Of a stretch of 64,000 nt of DNA, positions 18,401 to 25,842 are shown one piece after another. The position numbers and the translations under genes were made by a program. Position 1 is the stretch's first letter, and every line of letters begins with the position of its first letter. The DNA is from Salinarchaeum sp. IM2453 (GTDB lineage: Archaea; Halobacteriota; Halobacteria; Halobacteriales; Salinarchaeaceae): contig NZ_CP081183.1 of NCBI RefSeq assembly GCF_019693215.1, positions 1,677,226 to 1,741,225 on the forward strand. Direction: 5' to 3'. The notes below the pieces were generated by a model. The model was not told where the DNA came from and searched no databases. It was given only the letters and a program-made list of their open reading frames with translations.

Positions 18401-18900
18401 TCGCCATCAACGAATGCAAAGGGATCATCTGCCTGCTGAATGAATGTCCGACCGCTAAGACGAGGATCCACTTCCGCCATGCTGATGTCATCTCCATCCA
18501 GATAATTTGCTGCTAATCCCCACTTGTATCGAGCATCCTCATCGGCATCGGCATCCGGGTGGTCCTTATCGCCCCATGGAGCAAACGGTAACTTTTCGTC
18601 TTTGCGTTGTCCCATCCACTGTTCTCGTTCGAGTAATGTTGGTGGATACGTATCTTCCTGCGTCGCTGAGAAGGTTAGTTCATGCCACGAGTCAACTGTG
18701 TGATCGGTCTGGTCTGTGCAATGATCCCCGTTGGTGTTGCCAGTTCCGCTATTAGTGGATTTTGTGGGACGGTCTGACTCTGGTTGAGCATTTGTCGTCT
18801 CCAGACGCGCAAGATGTTTCTCACAGAGTGCTACGTTTATCTCGTATTCGACAGCTTCCCGCTCACACAATGCGCACTGGTTGGCTGCCGAAGGCGTCAT
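15499..18900 (-). CDS. Large primase/helicase-like replication protein (plasmid or provirus type)
   Basis: A protein of about 1133 residues. The N-terminus has a short zinc-finger-like Cys cluster (CALCEREAVEYEINVALC, then a His). About residues 70-270 resemble the archaeo-eukaryotic primase-like domain found in mobile-element replication proteins (FAFVDGDNVRCP, then STSGRGIHAQY). Around residue 485 a Walker A-like loop appears (EALMSMGKSYGAI), followed by a DE box (TVVIDEFPSAYE) about 150 residues later, and Cys-rich segments (PCQRHDGCNCAY) as in iron-sulfur helicases. The C-terminus looks like a small winged helix. The ATG at 18900 has GGAGG upstream; a TTG at 18948 in frame is less likely. 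It is divergent from a PhiH1-type repressor, suggesting an integrated plasmid or virus remnant. Confidence 0.7.
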   Translation of the reverse strand: MTPSAANQCALCEREAVEYEINVALCEKHLARLETTNAQPESDRPTKSTNSGTGNTNGDHCTDQTDHTVDSWHELTFSATQEDTYPPTLLEREQWMGQRKDEKLPFAPWGDKDHPDADADEDARYKWGLAANYLDGDDISMAEVDPRLSGRTFIQQADDPFAFVDGDNVRCPETGKVHPAFLDILDQLGMTYADISTSGRGIHAQYIGDLPEDQGQAVFTIDTEPWGENDTAPTVEIYSNKHVCVASGEKISGTADDVSKWDTGAIEAVLDEYDARKHTESVSHDTNQSHVDLSNYQPSTTDPTETVDDIRAIFAAIARLDPQGIPLQSQQTGVDATGWETYDPAYRPSESGESLHHNGKGVFYDHKHDEEFGLLALFAAEQGIISNPWDRLVGADWWETVETAREAGVAIPEYSGGDQNKPQHTAVLPPAVRDLSRATTGWDWTQTSNRGSLTIDEARERTVEAIVEAYESGEQVLIEALMSMGKSYGAILAAKRTGQPITFLTRRGHKEQYDQIKDWCQEHGLEYYQLPSFKYDCDTANGEHGEAWAERVRDLYRRGVTPKEIHAKAEHHLGEPLPCQRHDGCNCAYTSKWKFDPDEYDVLIGHYSHAYQQTVTAGRTVVIDEFPSAYESELPQVQGPVSHWLDITDGVPFDSWTDLIANRDDEQRRSDAILWFEEHGVTPDESHVFESPQAHADAPLVVFSLLAGNDLGNGLEVADIPDIGRSVYSQATEQIHTLRPPSMDYANGIVCLDGTPTKEMWTAAVGTRLDHRSVLTSDERIEYVQNTLNLNVVRASEHVKSYNSREYVHTANDGALLEEIAEEYGKKPGVVTTKTALREYVDRGILSADLETGVVTDGPADRVQWYGDVLGSNAFKEKRLGVVIGSNHYGDQYIKRWGAYLGEAVTRKSWADVAAAEDTDISHADMNPDNRDAPAKGSHLAYTGVGNDILTHMREHETLQAAMRFGRDGNGAVVYILTDTLPDWVPVAGEARVIQTWSDGMQQVIEVAGRAETFRTAEIADHPAVDVGNRQVLNILQKLKSTGYLTVEVVGRGYTWQDDGLHRINEHGDVELEPINVASLTSEEVDEIFRNSIHTWNFVSAEIKSKRQYSSTEDTAQSRTIRGVVGGDPPPDG

Positions 18901-19334
18901 CCTTGACCCTCCGTCTGCGTCGCATGGACGTGATCGGTTCTTAACCAACTGCTCGCTTTCGTCAGCAGGAATTGGTAATCATCGTTGACATCGGTAACTC
19001 GTGGATGTCGACCTACAGCGATAGACCAGCAAGCAAAATAGAGTACTCGATAGTCAAGCGATGCAACTGTCGTGTCGGGACTTTTTTGTCCCGAGACATC
19101 GTGTCTTAACATGGTGGTCCTGCTCTATTAGATCACCAGTCCGGACCTGCTGCGCCACCAGCAAGGTTCCGGAATTTTACTGACTCACTCGAATGTGAGC
19201 CTTGCGTAGGTGATCATACGTATTCATTTTACACTCTGGCGTATAAATTTAATCATAGTACTATTATCTGGGATGAATTGAATATGACCTGTCCCTGAGA
19301 GTAATAATACTCTGTGCTGTAGTCTGTACCAAGC
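18901..19334. promoter_or_regulatory. Divergent control region of the primase/repressor pair
   Basis: This 434-bp region separates the minus-strand replication gene from the plus-strand repressor. At 19075-19094, TCGGGAC and GTCCCGA form a 7-bp stem around a TTTTTT loop. GATCACC at 19131-19137 and GGTGATC at 19209-19215 are a wider-spaced inverted repeat. The AT-rich stretch TATAAATTTAATCATAG near 19243 is the likely promoter of the repressor. Such a divergent, palindrome-bearing control region is what a lysogeny or copy-control switch would need; that role is inferred. Confidence 0.45.
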
Positions 19335-19598
19335 GTGTCAATTAGACAGCGACCCAGTTGGATGACAAGAAGTGCATATCATATTTTGGAAGCGCTAGCA
19401 GAAGTCGACACTTTGGAGGTTCAATCACCTTCTGTGATAGCGTATAATCTTGATTACCGACAGGCAACTGTTTCGCGTAAACTAAAAGAGCTTAGCGAAC
19501 ATGGCCTTGTCGAGAAAATTGAAGATGGACGATACCGGATCACCGATACTGGAAAGGACTTTATGCAGGGCAACATCAGTCCGGAAACACTCGAATAA
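19335..19598 (+). CDS. PhiH1-type winged-helix repressor
   Basis: An 87-residue winged-helix DNA-binding protein. The N-terminus PSWMTRSAYHILEALAE matches the start of haloarchaeal virus PhiH1 repressor homologues (usually SWMTPADxRILE), which is why the GTG at 19335 is preferred to the ATG at 19362. The recognition region is ATVSRKLKELSEHGLV near residues 50-65, followed by a wing (GRYRITDTGK). These proteins control genes of viruses and plasmids. It is divergent from the large replication protein and separated from it by a palindrome-rich region, so regulation of that gene is a reasonable inference. Confidence 0.75.
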   Translation: MSIRQRPSWMTRSAYHILEALAEVDTLEVQSPSVIAYNLDYRQATVSRKLKELSEHGLVEKIEDGRYRITDTGKDFMQGNISPETLE

Positions 19599-19685
19599 GA
19601 TTTCTTGGCTCTGTTGAAATCCAAAAGACCTGATAGGGTCGGCGTGTTGAATATAAAATTGAGTTCAGCGCTTTAATCTCCAGTT

Positions 19686-20372
19686 TTACTCAGATTCTTG
19701 TATCTCGCTGATGTTGACCATCGCGTATCCAGACTCGTCGTACATATTGGTGACTGATTTCTCTTGAGCCTCTAATATCTCATCGATTCTTTGAATGGGT
19801 GTTGGAGCATCCTTAGGGGGCAGATCCATGATGAACCCTCCGAACATGAATAGCGCTCGTTCGAAGTCACGGGCCTCTCCGTCCGGACAGGTCTCACTAA
19901 ATTTGCGACAGAATGCTCCGTATTGAGATACACTCTGACTTGCTTGTCTGTACAACTGTTCTCCATCTCCTCGAATTCTCCAGAGGTAAACATATGCATT
20001 CCAGACTCGTCGATCGTAGATTGGAAACCTCACAGAGTACCGATCTGCATCACTTGCCATCAGATGCAAAAGGAATGCGGACGTGACGAGGCTTTTTGAG
20101 TCAACAACTCCTTCATCTCTCAAATTATCAGATAGCGATTCAATTGCTTCTTCGGGGTCTTGATCGATATAGGCTCCTTGATCAAGGTCTTTGAGTACTG
20201 AAGAAACTTTCTCAAACTTGATAGTTCGGTTTAGGCCCTTCCAGTCCCAGAGACGTTCCGCTCTATCAACTAAACGGGATTGTTCCATTGCTTCGTCGTA
20301 CTCCTCGGCGTAGTCCGTATAGACAGAGTACAAGGAGGCCCAATAACTGATATTCAGTGGTGGATCCGACAT
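19686..20372 (-). CDS. Conserved-looking protein of unknown function
   Basis: A 228-residue, mainly helical protein that I do not recognise. Notable segments are an N-terminal Tyr-rich stretch (YWASLYSVYTDYAEEYDE), a Trp-Asp-Trp-Lys motif near residue 43, and a central block PIYDRRVWNAYVYLWR near residues 120-135 that looks like a conserved core. It is acidic with no Cys cluster, signal peptide or membrane helix. The start is an ATG at 20372 with an AT-rich upstream region. It lies between a virus-type repressor and a methyltransferase, near the CRISPR arrays; a mobile-element or defence role is possible but nothing in the sequence proves it. Confidence 0.55.
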   Translation of the reverse strand: MSDPPLNISYWASLYSVYTDYAEEYDEAMEQSRLVDRAERLWDWKGLNRTIKFEKVSSVLKDLDQGAYIDQDPEEAIESLSDNLRDEGVVDSKSLVTSAFLLHLMASDADRYSVRFPIYDRRVWNAYVYLWRIRGDGEQLYRQASQSVSQYGAFCRKFSETCPDGEARDFERALFMFGGFIMDLPPKDAPTPIQRIDEILEAQEKSVTNMYDESGYAMVNISEIQESE

Positions 20373-20595
20373 ATACGAAACACTGTCTAGACAAGGTTAA
20401 ATAGGTATAGGTGTTCGGTTGCTCTACTAATTCAGTCACGTGCAAGATATGCGCCCTATATCCAGCCCGTCTCCAAGAATATATCACTAACTGAGGATTT
20501 CAGCAGAGCCGATTATTTATAACCGACTTTTTCTCTCGTTACATCATATTATCCTAATCCACGCTGTATAAATGCCCAAGTCACGATGTATCGGT

Positions 20596-21207
20596 ATGGA
20601 GTCCGACGAGGTCCGACAACACTGGGCTACCCGTGAGGGAAAGTATTCCCCGGAATATTACGCTGATATTGGCCCGAATGAGGTGAGCCGGACACTCGCA
20701 GATATTTTGGACCACTATGTCGACCAGAATGCGGCGATCCTCGAGATCGGCTGTGGATCAGGTCGCCACCTCGAACACCTTCGCCGACAAGGGTTTCGTA
20801 ACCTTGCTGGAATCGATATCAACGAGGAGGCCTTTGACGTTATGGCCCAGTACTATCCAAACCTCTTTGATTCAGGAGAGTTTGAGTCCGGAGCTGTCGA
20901 GCAATTGTTGCCAACGATTGAAGACGATGCGTTTGATGTGGTCTATTCTGTTGAAACGCTTCAGCATATCCCACCAGAAGAAACTGACTGCTTTGAAGAA
21001 CTCCCCCGGATTACCCGTGATTTGCTGATTACAGCAGAGAACGAAGGCAATGGTCCCAACCGTGGTCGGACTGACTACACCTTTGTCCAAGATGAGTTCC
21101 CGCTGTTTTACCGCGACTGGAAAGGTATTTTTAGCGACCTTGGAATGGCACAACTGCTTCGTGAGCCGACAAACCGAGATACCATCCGTGTTTTCCGGAC
21201 CCTGTAG
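20596..21207 (+). CDS. Class I SAM-dependent methyltransferase
   Basis: A 203-residue methyltransferase. The SAM-binding motif I is ILEIGCGSGRHLEHL near residue 50, followed by the acidic post-I loop (GIDINEEAF) and motif IV-like DDAFDVVYSVETLQHIP. The last third would form the cap over the substrate. The substrate is unknown. The ATG at 20596 starts MESDEVRQHW, the family-like N-terminus; an ATG at 20572 adds eight residues. It is monocistronic with a promoter-like TATTTATAACC near 20513. Confidence 0.82.
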   Translation: MESDEVRQHWATREGKYSPEYYADIGPNEVSRTLADILDHYVDQNAAILEIGCGSGRHLEHLRRQGFRNLAGIDINEEAFDVMAQYYPNLFDSGEFESGAVEQLLPTIEDDAFDVVYSVETLQHIPPEETDCFEELPRITRDLLITAENEGNGPNRGRTDYTFVQDEFPLFYRDWKGIFSDLGMAQLLREPTNRDTIRVFRTL

Positions 21208-21439
21208 CACGATCTGTTAACCGCAGAAGCAACATCTGGCGACCTTTTTCGATGTGGTACCCTCTGTAGTCAACTAGTGGTTGCCACAGCACTGCTACGC
21301 TGCATTTTACCTATGACATGTACTCCATGAGACTACTGTAGAAAGGGCGTACATCACTGAAGGTATGTAGGTTCTTTCCGATCGCAATCGGTGACTCCCA
21401 AGTCAACACTCACTTGTTCACCTCTCGTCATTTGTCTGT

Positions 21440-21871
21440 ATGGATTCTGCTTACCTCTTTTATGCGCTTCTTGCGATGGGAGCATACGCACTTGTTCCAC
21501 CACTCATGCGCATTGCTACGACTGGATCAAATGCGATCCCAAGTGACGTTGCTGTTGTCATTTCAAATGGCCTGCTCATCGTGATGGCACTTGGCGTGGT
21601 GTGGTATACAAATCAGCAATTTTCCGAACATCTAATGTCGCCAAATATGGTATATGTACTCGCAGCAGGCTTCTTCTTGGGTGTTGGAATTCTTGCCTTG
21701 TATCATTCGCTGGCACTTGGACCTGTCAGTGTTGTCACTCCTATCTTCGCAATGTTCCTTGTGTTTTCCTCAGTTATTGGGTTTTTCGTACTTGGAGAGG
21801 ATTTCACTGCACGGAAGGGACTTGGTATTCTTTTTGCTGTTCTTGCTATTTATCTCGTGTCTGGTGTTTGA
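21440..21871 (+). CDS. Half-size DMT/EamA-type membrane transporter
   Basis: A 143-residue protein with four or five membrane helices (for example LLAMGAYALVPPL, VLAAGFFLGVGILALYHSLA, VVTPIFAMFLVFSSVIGFFV, GILFAVLAIYLVSG). This is a single EamA repeat, half the length of usual ten-helix drug/metabolite transporters. Such halves function as dimers, as in small multidrug resistance proteins. The motif LALGPVSVVTPIFAMF is the typical repeat core. The substrate is unknown. The stop lies 95 bp before the first CRISPR repeat; no cas gene intervenes. Confidence 0.82.
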   Translation: MDSAYLFYALLAMGAYALVPPLMRIATTGSNAIPSDVAVVISNGLLIVMALGVVWYTNQQFSEHLMSPNMVYVLAAGFFLGVGILALYHSLALGPVSVVTPIFAMFLVFSSVIGFFVLGEDFTARKGLGILFAVLAIYLVSGV

Positions 21872-22477
21872 CTCATTTGAAGAGCAGCCCGACCGACCGA
21901 ATTGCTACAGGTTATCTAAATATTATAGCTACTGGCCCTCGGATTGATTACACCTTTGACCAAGAGGTTTCAATTCCTTCTCGGATTTTCTACCTACTGT
22001 AACAACCTGTACGTCATCCAGGACATCTAATCGGGGTGTGTTTCAATTCCTTCTCGGATTTTCTACCTACTGTAACACCCTTTCGCTCAGAGCTGTCAAC
22101 AGAATCCGTTTTGTTTCAATTCCTTCTCGGATTTTCTACCTACTGTAACCCTAAGCGAACTCGAACCCGGCACCGAACTCGAACTGTTTCAATTCCTTCT
22201 CGGATTTTCTACCTACTGTAACCGCCGCCCTGCTCTATCAGGTCGAGCGTGTCGAGAAGTTTCAATTCCTTCTCGGATTTTCTACCTACTGTAACCGCAT
22301 GAACGGCGGAATTTTGTTTCCGATTCCTGATAGTTTCAATTCCTTCTCGGATTTTCTACCTACTGTAACAGTTGTGTTGCCGTCGTCGACCTCAGTCCAA
22401 TAAACGTTTCAATTCCTTCTCGGATTTTCTACCTACTGTAACTTCAGATTCAATCGGGGCAATATTCGAGATGTAGA

Positions 22478-22699
22478 GTTTCAATTCCTTCTCGGATTTT
22501 CTACCTACTGTAACCTTGTGATACGGCTTTCGCAGTCGTAATCGGTGCGCCGTTTCAATTCCTTCTCGGATTTTCTACCTACTGTAACCTTGTGATACGG
22601 CTTTCGCAGTCGTAATCGGTGCGCCGTTTCAATTCCTTCTCGGATTTTCTACCTACTGTAACCTTGTGATACGGCTTTCGCAGTCGTAATCGGTGCGCC
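22478..22699. repeat. Three tandem copies of a 74-bp CRISPR repeat-spacer unit
   Basis: The same 37-bp spacer (beginning CTTGTGATACGGCTTTCGCA) occurs at 22515-22551, 22589-22625 and 22663-22699, each with its repeat. This is best explained by slippage or unequal recombination inside array 1 rather than three independent acquisitions. Confidence 0.95.
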
Positions 22700-24753
22700 G
22701 TTTCAATTCCTTCTCGGATTTTCTACCTACTGTAACCCGACTCCGTTTCTGGTATGCTCGCATGGGTCAGAGAGTTTCAATTCCTTCTCGGATTTTCTAC
22801 CTACTGTAACCTGACAGTTCGACGCTGCCAGCATATCCTATTTCAGCAGTTTCAATTCCTTCTCGGATTTTCTACCTACTGTAACGGCCGCAGACCTGAC
22901 AACCACGGTCTTCTCCGCTCAAGTTTCAATTCCTTCTCGGATTTTCTACCTACTGTAACCCCTCCGTCGCGACAATGACGGCGACGATCCATGCCGGGTT
23001 TCAATTCCTTCTCGGATTTTCTACCTACTGTAACCATTACCCGAACCTCACAGTTCCCACAGCTCCGGCAAGTTTCAATTCCTTCTCGGATTTTCTACCT
23101 ACTGTAACGACCTGACAACCACGGCTTTCGCCGTTCATCGCCCGGTTTCAATTCCTTCTCGGATTTTCTACCTACTGTAACCCGCCGTCGGGATTTTGCT
23201 CAGTACCGTTCATCGATTAACGTTTCAATTCCTTCTCGGATTTTCTACCTACTGTAACATTGTCCGTTTGGTCTGTTCTATCAGTCATTATTATGTTTCA
23301 ATTCCTTCTCGGATTTTCTACCTACTGTAACTGCCGGTTGTGCCGACTTACTGATCTCGATGTGTTTCAATTCCTTCTCGGATTTTCTACCTACTGTAAC
23401 GTCTTTATCGTGATTGTCTTGTCGGTCGTTCTTGCGGTTTCAATTCCTTCTCGGATTTTCTACCTACTGTAACGTCAATGGTTGTTTCGTCGCTATCGTC
23501 TTTTGAATAGTTTCAATTCCTTCTCGGATTTTCTACCTACTGTAACTTGTTGATACATCTCGTTGTTTAGGTAGTCCAAATCGTTTCAATTCCTTCTCGG
23601 ATTTTCTACCTACTGTAACAACAGTGACGTGAAGAGATATGGTGTGAGATCGTGGAGTTTCAATTCCTTCTCGGATTTTCTACCTACTGTAACCGGTCGG
23701 TGATGGATCATGCCACGTTCAATTGACTGTTTCAATTCCTTCTCGGATTTTCTACCTACTGTAACGCCAGCTCGTCGGCCCCGAGGAGTGGAGCATTCGA
23801 GTTTCAATTCCTTCTCGGATTTTCTACCTACTGTAACATCGGTAGGTCTGCTTCCGACAATTTATCCAGAATAAGTTTCAATTCCTTCTCGGATTTTCTA
23901 CCTACTGTAACGTTTAGATCAAAATCAACAGGCGACCACAGAGACAGTGTTTCAATTCCTTCTCGGATTTTCTACCTACTGTAACAGCCGTTCGTGGCCT
24001 CAACAGCTCCGATGGTATCGTTTCAATTCCTTCTCGGATTTTCTACCTACTGTAACCTTGTAAGACAAGTTCCAGAATGGCAAACAACTGTTAACGTTTC
24101 AATTCCTTCTCGGATTTTCTACCTACTGTAACACCATGCGAGGAAACGGCCGCTGACCTACGTCGGCCGTTTCAATTCCTTCTCGGATTTTCTACCTACT
24201 GTAACGATCGCTCTTGAGGATGCCAACGAAGATAGACATCCTCGTTTCAATTCCTTCTCGGATTTTCTACCTACTGTAACCGTGTGTCTCGATAGTATCC
24301 TGGTCGATCTCAATGAGTTTCAATTCCTTCTCGGATTTTCTACCTACTGTAACGTATTCTCCAGCCTCATCAACTGAAAATGTTATCTGTTTCAATTCCT
24401 TCTCGGATTTTCTACCTACTGTAACCCGGCCGGTTTTTGCCGCGTATGCAGCATCTTGCTTGTTTCAATTCCTTCTCGGATTTTCTACCTACTGTAACTT
24501 GTCGTCGGGCGGTCTGGTGAATCTATTGTTAACTGTTTCAATTCCTTCTCGGATTTTCTACCTACTGTAACATGTATCAAGCCGCAGAAGGCGCTGACGA
24601 GCGGCTCAGTTTCAATTCCTTCTCGGATTTTCTACCTACTGTAACACCATGCAACACGAAGGAAATCACAAACGGCGTGAAGTTTCAATTCCTTCTCGGA
24701 TTTTCTACCTACTGTAACGAGGAACTATGACATATGCATATAAACCGGACGGA

Positions 24754-24893
24754 GTTTCAATTCCTTCTCGGATTTTCTACCTACTGTAACTTCAACATGA
24801 CAAGTTTCTACCAGAAACAGGGAGTTTCAATTCCTTCTCGGATTTTCTACCTACTGTAACTTCAACATGACAAGTTTCTACCAGAAACAGGGA
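24754..24893. repeat. Two tandem copies of a 70-bp CRISPR unit
   Basis: Spacer 24791-24823 (beginning TTCAACATGACAAGTTTCTA, 33 bp) is repeated exactly at 24861-24893. A second internal duplication in array 1. Confidence 0.95.
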
Positions 24894-24968
24894 GTTTCAA
24901 TTCCTTCTCGGATTTTCTACCTACTGTAACGTCAACCCCACCAGTAGCATGGCACAAACCGCAATCCC

Positions 24969-25266
24969 GTTTCAATTCCTTCTCGGATTTTCTACCTACT
25001 GTAACCCCATATCTTCGCGGTCCCCGACGGGTTTCACGGTGTGTTTCAATTCCTTCTCGGATTTTCTACCTACTGTAACGTCATACACGCTGATCCCGGC
25101 AACGCTCCCCTCCTCGAGTTTCAATTCCTTCTCGGATTTTCTACCTACTGTAACCCCATATCTTCGCGGTCCCCGACGGGTTTCACGGTGTGTTTCAATT
25201 CCTTCTCGGATTTTCTACCTACTGTAACGTCATACACGCTGATCCCGGCAACGCTCCCCTCCTCGA
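24969..25266. repeat. Tandem duplication of a 149-bp two-spacer CRISPR block
   Basis: Two consecutive spacers (25006-25042, beginning CCCATATCTTCGCGGTCCCC, and 25080-25117, beginning GTCATACACGCTGATCCCGG) are repeated in the same order at 25155-25191 and 25229-25266. Duplication of a two-unit block shows homologous recombination between repeats. Confidence 0.95.
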
Positions 25267-25818
25267 GTTTCAATTCCTTCTCGGATTTTCTACCTACTGT
25301 AACATCTGCTATCTGTGCGGTCGTGTCCTTCATACAAGATGTTTCAATTCCTTCTCGGATTTTCTACCTACTGTAACGTGTAGTGTCCGTCTATTGCAAC
25401 CGGACTGAACAATCGTTTCAATTCCTTCTCGGATTTTCTACCTACTGTAACAGTGCCAATGTGGGGGTTCTGGTGGTTTTTCTAATTGTTTCAATTCCTT
25501 CTCGGATTTTCTACCTACTGTAACGGGCTCACGCCTAACGGGTTCTGGTGGCTCACGTTGTTTCAATTCCTTCTCGGATTTTCTACCTACTGTAACAATA
25601 ATCAACGCGACGATGACAATCCCGGCAACAGGTTTCAATTCCTTCTCGGATTTTCTACCTACTGTAACCGTCTTGATATTTGGGGGGTACTTTCAGACTC
25701 ATGCTTTGTTTCAATTCCTTCTCGGATTTTCTACCTACTGTAACATTCGACGAGTGTCTGGAGTTCCTCAACACTCAGCCAGTTTCAATTCCTTCTCGGA
25801 TTTTCTACCTACTGTAAC

Positions 25819-25842
25819 AGTGGACTTGGGACGATGATAACG
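25819..25842. other. 24-bp junction between two oppositely oriented CRISPR arrays
   Basis: AGTGGACTTGGGACGATGATAACG, given here only as its ends AGTGGACTTG and GATGATAACG, lies between the last array 1 repeat and the first array 2 repeat. It is shorter than any spacer in either array and far too short for a CRISPR leader or promoter. Both flanking repeats look intact. Confidence 0.9.

Larger units (their letters stand above)
21967..25818 (-). CRISPR. CRISPR array 1: 53 repeats of 37 bp, 52 spacers
   Basis: The plus strand shows 53 identical 37-bp repeats beginning GTTTCAATTCCTTCTCGG and ending TCTACCTACTGTAAC, separated by spacers of mostly 32-40 bp. First repeat 21967-22003, last 25782-25818. 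I saw no degenerate repeat at either end. Read on the minus strand the repeat ends GGAATTGAAAC, which contains the ATTGAAAC handle known from many archaeal type I and III repeats, so transcription toward the left is the default expectation. That would place the leader at the right end, but only 24 bp separate it from array 2. Five of the 52 spacers are extra copies of other spacers. No cas genes are in the window. Confidence 0.97.

Noticed and set aside
19114-19220. tRNA-like sequence upstream of the PhiH1-type repressor
   Set aside because: No acceptor, anticodon and T-arm set can be formed; only an isolated inverted repeat remains.
21872-21966. Leader for array 1 in its left flank, with GACCGAATTG repeated in the right flank of array 2
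   Set aside because: The 10-bp match is on the same strand on both sides, not mirrored as two leaders of opposite arrays would be, and the flank is partly the end of the transporter gene.
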